Assembly (NCBI GenBank): GCA_029547605.1
Contig: JAKPPB010000101.1
Span: 1-40,833 of the forward strand
Direction of reading: 5' to 3'
Source of the DNA: Methanobacteriota archaeon
Lineage (GTDB): Archaea; Halobacteriota; Methanomicrobia; Methanomicrobiales; Methanospirillaceae
DNA: 40,833 nt
The notes beneath the pieces were generated by a model. That model was not told the origin of the DNA, ran no database searches, and worked only from the letters and a program-made list of their open reading frames with translations. The position numbers were made by a program, and so were the translations under genes. This document shows, in pieces, positions 32,685 to 39,435 of the stretch. How positions within the stretch are numbered: position 1 is the stretch's first letter; each line of letters opens with the position of its first letter.

Positions 32685-33466
32685 GTGTGATACTCACCTC
32701 GTATAACTACTCGCGCTATCTTGAAAAAACAATCCAAAGTATACTTGCCCAGAGTTTTGACGATTTCGAGCTTCTCATTATCGATGATGCATCGGTCGAT
32801 GGATCACCTGATATCATCAAAAAATACGCAGACAGGGATCCGAGAATCAGACCATTATATCACAACAAAAACCTAGGAATATCATCGACTCAGAACGAAG
32901 GTATAGAGGAGTCTAGGGGAAAATACATCGCATTCTGTGCATCTGATGACCTCTGGCATCCTGATAAACTGAAAACGCAACTCAAGGAGTACAAAAATGA
33001 TGAAAATATTGTGGTCTGGTCTCAAGGTATAATAATTGATAAAGCTGACAACCTTACGGGTCAAACATGGACCACTCTCCTGAATATCCCCGATCCACCT
33101 CCATCAGGGGATATATTCCGTATTCTTTTAAACGGGAATTTTATCCTTGGATCAAGCAGAATGGTCAAGAAAGAAAATATTGGAAATATCCGGTGGAAGA
33201 AAAATCTTAAATATCTGGGAGATTATGCGTTCGCAGTCGATCTCGCCGCCCGGTACCATTATCGTTACATACCAGAAGGACTTGTCTTTTATCGTGTTCA
33301 CGGGGATAATACCTTCGATCGGGATCGCCGGGGTTATGGGAGAGATACTCTATTGATTCTGTGTTATTTTTTGATTCGTTACTGGAATAAGTTGACTATA
33401 CGGGATATAATTGATATAAGTCGGTGTCAATACAGAACATTCCGATATATTGTTTCAGTGGCATGA
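32672..33466 (+). CDS. glycosyltransferase family 2
   Basis: A 264-residue GT-A glycosyltransferase. It starts MPLVSVILTSYNYSRYLEKT, with the nucleotide-binding LLIIDDASVDGS (about 34-45), NLGISSTQNEGIEESRGKYIAFCASDD (the metal-binding SDD) and YLGDYAFAVDLAARY, then VFYRVHGDN. No membrane helix is obvious beyond a short hydrophobic patch near the end (LLILCYFLIRYW). It probably adds the modified sugar to a surface glycan or N-glycan. It is the last island gene, ending five bases from pelA's stop on the opposite strand. Confidence 0.87.
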   Translation: MPLVSVILTSYNYSRYLEKTIQSILAQSFDDFELLIIDDASVDGSPDIIKKYADRDPRIRPLYHNKNLGISSTQNEGIEESRGKYIAFCASDDLWHPDKLKTQLKEYKNDENIVVWSQGIIIDKADNLTGQTWTTLLNIPDPPPSGDIFRILLNGNFILGSSRMVKKENIGNIRWKKNLKYLGDYAFAVDLAARYHYRYIPEGLVFYRVHGDNTFDRDRRGYGRDTLLILCYFLIRYWNKLTIRDIIDISRCQYRTFRYIVSVA

Positions 33467-33471
33467 TTGAT

Positions 33472-34497
33472 TTACTGTATTGCATACCGCAGCAACGCCG
33501 CAATCCCCCCCAGTGCCTCGAGCCGCTTCCCGGGCTCAAACACGGAAGAGAGGACCACGATGCGGGCATTCTGGAGTTCGGCACGGTCGAGGAGGGAGAC
33601 AATGCCCTCATCGCGGAGGAGGGAGTCTGCAACCAGCACTTCCTCGGCAGCTCCATATTCGATACCCTTTTTGACCTCATCCCGGCCATATGCCGCAGGG
33701 AGACCCTTTGAGATCCGCATCAGGAGCTCGTCCATGGCCCTCACCTCGGATCCGAGCTGCACGTCCTCGTGGATCTTCTCAAGCAGGCCCTGGCCGATCA
33801 CCTCCTGGACGGCGCCCGCCCCGATGCGCCTGGTCTCGACGACGAGCATCTTACCCGACACTTCGGGGAGGCATGACCTCAGAAACCGTGCGAAGTCGTC
33901 CTTGATGAACCCGGGCCCCGCGATGATGAGGGGACCTTTCAATTCGGCGAGATGACCTGCAATTCTCGAAAAGAATGCAGGGCGGGAATCGGTCTCCCCC
34001 CCCTTGCCGCTCCCCATGGTGATGGTGACCACTCCTTCCGGCCCGTACTGCCGCATCCGGAAGATCTCGGCCTCTCCTTCCTCGATGGTGAGCACATGGA
34101 CAAGTTCGTGGATCGATGCTTTTACCGCACGTTCTACCCTCTCAAGGTCACGGGGCCTCCATCGCTTGATCACCGACAATTCGAAGCCTGGTTCGATATT
34201 GAGGGTGTGATACGCGCCGGAGTCCATCCCGTGCTCGATGGTCCCGGATACCCGCAAACGGTTGGAGAAGGCATGAAGTTCCACGCGCTCTACCCTTATG
34301 CCAAGCCTCACCGGGCGTTTTTCGAGCTTCTCAGGCCGCAGTTTGTCCTGGGCAGCTTCCACGGTCCGAAGAGTGGTGGCAAAGACGAGGTCTCCGGGGC
34401 AGACCAAGTGGGAGAGGTGCCAGAGGTCGTCCACGCTCTCGGGGAAGAGCCTGATCTCCCCGAAAGATTTTTGCATCTCGCAGTACTCAGCCTTCAT
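33472..34497 (-). CDS. pelA: mRNA surveillance protein Pelota
   Basis: A 341-residue archaeal Pelota (Dom34), related to release factor aRF1 but without the GGQ motif. It binds stalled ribosomes with a partner GTPase (aEF1A in archaea) and promotes splitting with ABCE1. The N-terminal Sm-like domain contains GEIRLFPESVDDLWHLSHLVCPGD, the central domain GPLIIAGPGFIKDDFARFL, and the C-terminal domain GIEYGAAEEVLVADSLLRD and VVLSSVFEPGKRLEALGGIAALLRY. The start overlaps the stop of rqcH by ATGA, so the two are translated together. Confidence 0.94.
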   Translation of the reverse strand: MKAEYCEMQKSFGEIRLFPESVDDLWHLSHLVCPGDLVFATTLRTVEAAQDKLRPEKLEKRPVRLGIRVERVELHAFSNRLRVSGTIEHGMDSGAYHTLNIEPGFELSVIKRWRPRDLERVERAVKASIHELVHVLTIEEGEAEIFRMRQYGPEGVVTITMGSGKGGETDSRPAFFSRIAGHLAELKGPLIIAGPGFIKDDFARFLRSCLPEVSGKMLVVETRRIGAGAVQEVIGQGLLEKIHEDVQLGSEVRAMDELLMRISKGLPAAYGRDEVKKGIEYGAAEEVLVADSLLRDEGIVSLLDRAELQNARIVVLSSVFEPGKRLEALGGIAALLRYAIQ

Positions 34498-36389
34498 TCT
34501 CCCTCCACGATATCTGACCCGCCCGGCGGGACAAACGCAGCGACCGCCTCTGTGTTCAGTACGGCTTTCATGCCCCTCTGTTCATCCGGGGGGATCTTCT
34601 CCTTGAGGATACGCAGCACCTTCTTTGCGGTGTCGTTTGGCTCGAAGCGGCCAGGGCGAAGCTCCACCATGACAGAAGCCCGCGACCGGACAGCTGAAGG
34701 CGGGCCGCCGATCACTCCCGTTTCAGGGGACCGCTGCAGCCCTATTGCCACCCCGAGCGCGACATCGCGGTAGTAGGTCCGTTCCCCGCGGACGATGAAC
34801 GAACCCCGGCTCACGTATTCTCCTGACTCAGGAGTCTTGCTCACCTGGGCAGGGGTGGCACTATACACGTCGGCAGAGAAGTGCCCGCTCTTCCAGGCAC
34901 CCGAGTACGAGGCAGCAAATGTCGCCACCTCGTCCATGTGCGCTGTCGCGCCCTTGACAATCACCACCGATGCCCCATGCACGTCGGCGTGGACGAAGAG
35001 GTCGCCTCCCTCCATGTATTTCTTGACAAGTTCCTCGTTCTGGGAGGCGTCCCTCCCCCCTACCACCAGGACGCCGTCGCGTGTGAAGAACCAGCGGAAC
35101 CGGTGATACCACCGCTTCTTTATGAGAGGGAGGGTGTCGACCTTTCTTTCCGTCCGGGCGGCCACCCGATCCATCGCCGTGGACGCACCCGCAATTTTCC
35201 TCTTAAACTTCTTTATTTCCTCGTAATACCGGGCGGCGTTGGCTTCCACACTCTCCCCCACGACGAGGGTAACGCGTTCGCCGAGATCCACATCCACTGC
35301 CGCGCGGTCAGGATACACGGCAAGGACTTTCGTAGCTGGGCCGCTCACCTGGGACTTCAGAATGGTCTCGATTTCCTGCCAGGAACGGCTGCCCCGTGCA
35401 TCCTGCAGGGTGCGGAGAAGATCCTGGACGAACGGGTAATTCGAGTAGATCGCATCCACAGCCCGTTCGCACCGGGTGATATTTTTATTGAACTTGGCAA
35501 CCGCTGCCTCCTGCTGGGCCCTGATACGAGCCTCACGGGAGACCTTCTCCTTCTGCATCATTGGGCCCTGCCGGGTGTCCTGTGAAGGGGGATAGAAGGT
35601 ATCGAGCGCCTGGTTGAAAAGGGAGAATTCACTCCCGCTGGCGCCCATGGCCAGGGGGAACGGCAGGCATTCTCTGGAGTGTATTACTGGGTTTATCTGT
35701 GTTTCAGCAGTTGAAAGGAGTTCCATGACTGCACGATGGAGGACAGCGGGATCAGCTCCTGACGCAGGCGTCTTCTTGTCGATGCCGGCAGCCTTCACGA
35801 TATATTCTGCATACGGTCCCCCGAGCATGGCACCAACGGCAAGCGCCCGGACGATATCCCTCTCGTCGGAAGCAAGGAAATTGGCAAATGCTTCATAACC
35901 TGAAGTGGCAGGACCTTCAGGAGGGAGGGCATAGTGCGCACCTGCAACCACTTCCCTCTCCCTGAACCGGTGGGTGGAGAACGGCTGGATGATACGGTAG
36001 TCATCGTCACAAAGAACGATGTTTCCCTGGTCGAAGAGCTCGATTATCAGGTGGTAGACGCGGTCGTGCTTCCCGACATCAAAGGTGATGATACGCTGGA
36101 TACCATGCTGCCGTATTCCAAGCACCCGCCCTCCCCCGAGGTATTTCCGGAGCAGCATGGCGAATGCCGGGGGATTCTTTGGCGGTGAAACGGGATGTGC
36201 GGTAAGGTGTGCCCTTCGACCCGGCTCGATCAGGAGCTGGTGCCGGGCGTGCTCTTTTCCATGGAGGCGGATGACCATGATTCCGGGGGAGATCACGTAG
36301 ACCTTGTAGACCCAGAGCGGGAGGAGCCGGTTCCACTCGGTGACTGCCGCCCGCACGTCGATCCCGCTCATGCCCTTCTCGGTGGCCAT
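34494..36389 (-). CDS. rqcH: RqcH / NEMF-family ribosome quality control factor
   Basis: A 631-residue NFACT protein. The NFACT-N domain fills the first ~200 residues (MSGIDVRAAVTEWNRLLPLWVYKVY...FDQGNIVLCDDDYRIIQ). Coiled-coil helices are in the middle (about 300-430). The NFACT-R domain is near the C-terminus (WFFTRDGVLVVGGRDASQNEELVKKYMEGGDLFVHADVHGASVVIVKG). Homologues bind 50S subunits still carrying peptidyl-tRNA and, in bacteria, add alanine tails. The pelA overlap links ribosome splitting to nascent-chain handling. GVAIGLQRSPETGVIGGPP lies near residue 545. The start at 36389 gives MATEKGMSG; the Met at residue 7 is the alternative. Confidence 0.93.
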   Translation of the reverse strand: MATEKGMSGIDVRAAVTEWNRLLPLWVYKVYVISPGIMVIRLHGKEHARHQLLIEPGRRAHLTAHPVSPPKNPPAFAMLLRKYLGGGRVLGIRQHGIQRIITFDVGKHDRVYHLIIELFDQGNIVLCDDDYRIIQPFSTHRFREREVVAGAHYALPPEGPATSGYEAFANFLASDERDIVRALAVGAMLGGPYAEYIVKAAGIDKKTPASGADPAVLHRAVMELLSTAETQINPVIHSRECLPFPLAMGASGSEFSLFNQALDTFYPPSQDTRQGPMMQKEKVSREARIRAQQEAAVAKFNKNITRCERAVDAIYSNYPFVQDLLRTLQDARGSRSWQEIETILKSQVSGPATKVLAVYPDRAAVDVDLGERVTLVVGESVEANAARYYEEIKKFKRKIAGASTAMDRVAARTERKVDTLPLIKKRWYHRFRWFFTRDGVLVVGGRDASQNEELVKKYMEGGDLFVHADVHGASVVIVKGATAHMDEVATFAASYSGAWKSGHFSADVYSATPAQVSKTPESGEYVSRGSFIVRGERTYYRDVALGVAIGLQRSPETGVIGGPPSAVRSRASVMVELRPGRFEPNDTAKKVLRILKEKIPPDEQRGMKAVLNTEAVAAFVPPGGSDIVEGE

Positions 36390-36415
36390 GCTATACCAAA
36401 TTAGATATGGCCTGA

Positions 36416-36429
36416 GCGCTAAAAAATAG
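36416..36429 (+). promoter_or_regulatory. TATA-like box before the small membrane protein gene
   Basis: CGCTAAAAAATAGG is centred about 22-24 bases before the ATG at 36446, in the 56-base gap between divergent rqcH and this gene. A leaderless mRNA is likely. Confidence 0.4.
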
Positions 36430-36445
36430 GACTACTGGTGTTGCG

Positions 36446-36976
36446 ATGAGTGCCGGACCTTCTGGAAAATCTGACAAGAATCCCCGCAAGAAGTCTTTCA
36501 TGGAGAAATACAGGGAGTACCTCGAGCAGCAGAAGAGGGCAGCCAGCGCTGCGAAGAAGGAAGAATCCTTGCAGAAGAAGGCCGGGAGCGGGAAGGAGAA
36601 AGAGACGCCTGCAGAGGAAGCGGTTGCCGATACCTCAGAAGAGGTCGAGGTCCCCCAGAAGAAGAAGACCCGCGAGGAGAAGCAGCAGGAGCACCTGGTC
36701 CGGATCGAGAAGACGCTCATCGCCTGCGGCCTTGGAATCGCAACGGGAATCATCGCGTTCCTGGTGATCAGCCCCGCCCAGGTTGAAGGGCTCAACAGCT
36801 ATACCATCCTCGCACTCCTTATCATGATCGCGGGCATCGTGGTCCAGCGGCATATATTCATGCTGCTCCGCCTCGGGTCCCAGAAGATGGGCGCAAAGGA
36901 CTGGCTTTACCAGGGCTTTATGACCTTTGCATTCTGGTTCATCAGCTGGACGCTCCTGCTGACCCAGGGAGCCTGA
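36446..36976 (+). CDS. small membrane protein with charged N-terminus (possibly EMC6-like)
   Basis: A 176-residue protein. The first ~85 residues are highly charged and Lys/Glu/Ala-rich (probably helical or disordered, cytosolic). Three membrane helices follow: LIACGLGIATGIIAFLVIS, YTILALLIMIAGIVVQRHIF and WLYQGFMTFAFWFISWTLLL. The three-helix layout reminds me of EMC6-like archaeal membrane proteins, whose eukaryotic relatives help insert membrane proteins, but I cannot confirm this. It is only 17 bases upstream of ABCE1 on the same strand, so it is probably cotranscribed. Confidence 0.7.
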   Translation: MSAGPSGKSDKNPRKKSFMEKYREYLEQQKRAASAAKKEESLQKKAGSGKEKETPAEEAVADTSEEVEVPQKKKTREEKQQEHLVRIEKTLIACGLGIATGIIAFLVISPAQVEGLNSYTILALLIMIAGIVVQRHIFMLLRLGSQKMGAKDWLYQGFMTFAFWFISWTLLLTQGA

Positions 36977-36993
36977 AGAGACCGGCATCACGT

Positions 36994-38772
36994 ATGCGGA
37001 TCGCAATCGTCCACAGGGACCGGTGTCATCCACGGAAGTGCGGCACCGAGTGCATTATCTACTGCCCGAGGGTACGGACAGGAGACGAGACGGTAGTCAT
37101 CGGGGAGGACGGAAAGGCCTTCATCTCCGAGGAGCTCTGCGTGGGCTGTGGAATTTGCGTAAAGAAGTGTCCGTTCGAGGCCCTCGATATTGTAAGCCTC
37201 CCTGAGGAACTCGAGCACCCTACTCACCGCTACGGCGAGAACGGGTTTGCACTCTACGGCCTCCCCGCGCCCACCGAGGGGAAGGTGACCGGAATACTCG
37301 GCCCTAATGGGATAGGCAAGAGTACCGCGGTGAAGATCCTCTCGGGGCAGCTCAAGCCAAACCTCGGCTTCTTCGAGCGGGAGATCGCCTGGGAGGAGAT
37401 CCTGAAGAAATACGCGGGCACCGAACTTTTCGAATACTTAAACACTATCTCCCAGAAGAAGCTGAAAGTGGCAGTCAAGCCTCAGTACATCGACTATATC
37501 CCGAAGGTCTTCTCAGGGACCCCCCGGGAACTTTTGAAGAGCACGGACGAGCGGGGGGCGCTCGCGTCCTGCATTGAAGCTCTGAATGTCACGCCTATCC
37601 TTGAAAACGACATCTCCACGCTCTCGGGCGGCGAACTGCAGCGTGTAGCGATTGCCGCCTGCCTCGCGAGGGACGCGGACTTCTATTTCCTTGACGAGAT
37701 CACGCCGTTCCTTGACATCTACCAGCGGATGGCGGCAGCGAACCTGATCCGAGAGCTCGCGCTCCGCCGCCCGATAGTAATCGTCGAGCACGACCTCGCC
37801 ATCCTCGACATGCTTGCAGACACCGTGCACGTCGCGTACGGGAAACCTGCGGCTTTCGGCGTGATTACCCAGCCAAAAGGGGTAAGGGTCGGGATCAACC
37901 AGTACCTCGAAGGGTTCCTGCCGGAAGAGAATGTCAGGTTCCGCGACCACCCGGTCCTCTTCGAGAAGAGGGCACATGCTGCGGGGTCTGACCGGGCAAC
38001 TCTCCTTGAATTCCCGCCGATGAAGAAGACTTTCGACCAGTTCAGCCTCGAAATTACTGGAGGAAGCATCCGCGCGGGCGAAGTCCTTGGTGTCCTCGGG
38101 GCGAACGGGATCGGAAAGAGCACGTTCGCTCGCCTTTTAGCGGGTGCGGAGGAGCCTGACGGCGGCCCCATCACGCTCTCGTCCCGTGTATCCTATAAAC
38201 CGCAGTACATCAAGGCCCCGAGCTCAGATACGGTCGAGTTTTACCTGCGCTCCTGCACCACCACGTTTGACACTTCGCTCTACCAGCACGATATCATCGA
38301 GCCCCTCTCTCTTCGGCCGCTGCTCCAGTCTCCTCTCGACACGCTCTCCGGCGGCGAATTGCAGCGGGTAGCAATCGCTGCATGCCTCTCCAGGCCTGCC
38401 GACCTCTACATCCTCGACGAGCCGAGCGCTCACCTCGACGTGGAGCAGCGTGTGAAGATCACGAGGATGTTCCGCCACCATGTCGACGGGCGGGATGCGG
38501 CGATACTCGTCATCGACCACGACATCTACCTCGTCGACATGATCAGCGAGCGTATTCTCGTTTTCGACGGGACACCGGGAGTCCACGGGGAAGCGACGGG
38601 GCCCTTCGACATGCGCGAGGGGATGAACAGGTTCCTCTCGCGCCTCGGGATCACGTTCCGCAGGGACAAGACCGGGCGCCCCCGGATCAACAAGCCGGGT
38701 TCATACCTTGACCGTGACCAGCGTGCGAACGGGGAGTATTATTACTATACCGATAAAGAAATGGGGGAGTGA
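36994..38772 (+). CDS. ribosome-recycling ATPase ABCE1 (Rli1)
   Basis: A 592-residue twin-ABC protein that splits ribosomes after termination or Pelota rescue. The N-terminal domain binds two 4Fe-4S clusters: C11-x4-C16-x3-C20-x3-C24-P and C49-x2-C52-x2-C55-x3-C59-P. NBD1 has Walker A GPNGIGKS (103-110) and LSGGELQR (210-217); NBD2 has GANGIGKST (369-377), LSGGELQR (451-458) and LDEPSAHLD (474-482). NBD1's Walker B/D-loop reads FLDEITPFLD (232-241), not the more common DEPSSYLD. There is no clear ribosome binding site. The C-terminal tail is Tyr-rich. It lies across a short divergent gap from rqcH-pelA. Confidence 0.96.
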   Translation: MRIAIVHRDRCHPRKCGTECIIYCPRVRTGDETVVIGEDGKAFISEELCVGCGICVKKCPFEALDIVSLPEELEHPTHRYGENGFALYGLPAPTEGKVTGILGPNGIGKSTAVKILSGQLKPNLGFFEREIAWEEILKKYAGTELFEYLNTISQKKLKVAVKPQYIDYIPKVFSGTPRELLKSTDERGALASCIEALNVTPILENDISTLSGGELQRVAIAACLARDADFYFLDEITPFLDIYQRMAAANLIRELALRRPIVIVEHDLAILDMLADTVHVAYGKPAAFGVITQPKGVRVGINQYLEGFLPEENVRFRDHPVLFEKRAHAAGSDRATLLEFPPMKKTFDQFSLEITGGSIRAGEVLGVLGANGIGKSTFARLLAGAEEPDGGPITLSSRVSYKPQYIKAPSSDTVEFYLRSCTTTFDTSLYQHDIIEPLSLRPLLQSPLDTLSGGELQRVAIAACLSRPADLYILDEPSAHLDVEQRVKITRMFRHHVDGRDAAILVIDHDIYLVDMISERILVFDGTPGVHGEATGPFDMREGMNRFLSRLGITFRRDKTGRPRINKPGSYLDRDQRANGEYYYYTDKEMGE

Positions 38773-38859
38773 CAGGATACCCTGTCCAGATGTTCTTTCA
38801 CAGATGAATGATGAAGGGCAGGGTTGCAACGCGACTGATTGGATAATATCTGCTGCTTC
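38773..38859. other. start of the non-coding stretch after ABCE1
   Basis: This is the first part of a 663-base region with no convincing gene (38773-39435). It has mixed composition with a short AT-rich patch (GGATAATATCTG) just before the first repeat copy. A similar AT-rich patch (GATTATAATAG) precedes the second copy, so the repeat unit may begin slightly upstream of where I place it. Confidence 0.4.
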
Positions 38860-39056
38860 GCACTGGCCCTATCGCGCTTAGGGGATGCCACAGTGGCGGG
38901 GCGAAGCCCCAAGAACGTCATCGTGTGATGAGTGCGGTTCGTGTTCAGCTTGGAAACAGATTGGACCGGAACCTTATACGGGGAGGGGGAGAATCCCCCT
39001 CCCCAGACCCCTCCCCCGATACGCGATAGCCTGCAGGAAGAGGTCAACTGGAAAAC
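38860..39056 (+). repeat. hairpin-rich tandem repeat, copy 1
   Basis: This copy begins GCACTGGCCCTAT. Three hairpins are visible: GGGGC/GCCCC around GAA (38898-38910), CATC/GATG around GTGT (38919-38930), and a perfect 10-bp G/C stem with a five-base AGAAT loop (38980-39004). It ends in GATACGCGATAGCC and a GAAAAC stretch. Copy 2 starts 219 bases downstream with most of the sequence preserved. The frame reading TSSCDECG is open in both copies but is broken by indels and lacks gene-like codon use, so I treat it as non-coding. The strand is unknown. Confidence 0.8.
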
Positions 39057-39078
39057 TTCTGATTATAATAGATGCCCA

Positions 39079-39264
39079 GCACTGGCCCTATAGCGCTCAA
39101 AGGATGCCACAGTGGCGGGGCGTCAGCCCCTAGAACATCATCGTGTGATGAGTGTGGTTTGTGTTTAGCTTGGAAACGGATTTCACTGGAACCTGTGACA
39201 GGGAGGGGGAGAATCCCCATCCCCCTGATACGCGGTAGCCAATGGGCAGGGTAAACTCGGAAAC
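39079..39264 (+). repeat. hairpin-rich tandem repeat, copy 2
   Basis: This copy starts GCACTGGCCCTAT and aligns with copy 1 along its length. The hairpins are retained: GGGGC/GCCCC with the loop changed to GTCA (39117-39130), identical CATC-GTGT-GATG (39139-39150), and a G/C stem around AGAAT with one mismatch (about 39201-39223). GATACGCGGTAGCC closes the unit (39227-39240). Substitutions are spread across the unit and not confined to third codon positions. Confidence 0.8.
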
Positions 39265-39290
39265 CCTCCTGACCCTTCAATTTCACCACG

Positions 39291-39350
39291 GCACTGGCCA
39301 TATCACAGGTTAGGGATTTCACTTTATGGGGGAAACCCAAAGGAGCGCCA
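39291..39350 (+). repeat. degenerate third copy of the tandem repeat
   Basis: GCACTGGCCATAT recurs 212 bases after copy 2, followed by GGTTAGGGATTTCACTTTATGGGGGAAACCC-like sequence (39309-39338). It matches the start of copies 1 and 2 loosely, and the first hairpin is replaced by a GGG/CCC stem around AAA at the same position. The rest of the unit is missing. Confidence 0.5.
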
Positions 39351-39408
39351 GATACAATACGTGCCGTTCTGTCTCGTAAAGAGAGCGATCAAGTCCTTCA
39401 GCTCTTGC

Positions 39409-39433
39409 AAAGGGAAAAATAAAAAAAAAAAAG
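39409..39433 (-). terminator. U-rich terminator of the surface protein gene
   Basis: On the minus strand a run of 12 or more T, then ATTTTTCCC, lies directly after the stop codon of the surface protein at 39436. This is a strong archaeal termination signal of the kind cleaved by aCPSF1. Confidence 0.65.
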
Positions 39434-39435
39434 GA

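Larger units (their letters stand above)
28400..33470. other. AT-rich surface-sugar biosynthesis island
   Basis: Between the small zinc-finger gene and pelA the sequence is visibly more AT-rich, with A/T-ending codons and frequent AAA, AAT, ATA and GAT, unlike the GC-rich genes on either side. It holds six plus-strand genes for nucleotide-sugar modification and glycosyl transfer. The right edge is sharp: the last island gene ends five bases before the stop of the convergent pelA. No transposase, integrase or tRNA attachment site is seen. I infer horizontal gain or a variable locus. Confidence 0.75.

Noticed and set aside
28400-33470. Integrated plasmid or virus
   Set aside because: No integrase, replication or capsid gene and no tRNA-derived attachment site at the borders; only sugar genes are present.
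38885-39340. Short frames in the repeat region reading TSSCDECG, and a 98-residue minus-strand frame
   Set aside because: Frames are interrupted by indels between copies, differences are not biased to third codon positions, and hairpins explain the conservation better.
38860-39350. CRISPR array
   Set aside because: Units are about 215 bases with only two or three copies and no short direct repeat/spacer pattern; no cas genes nearby.
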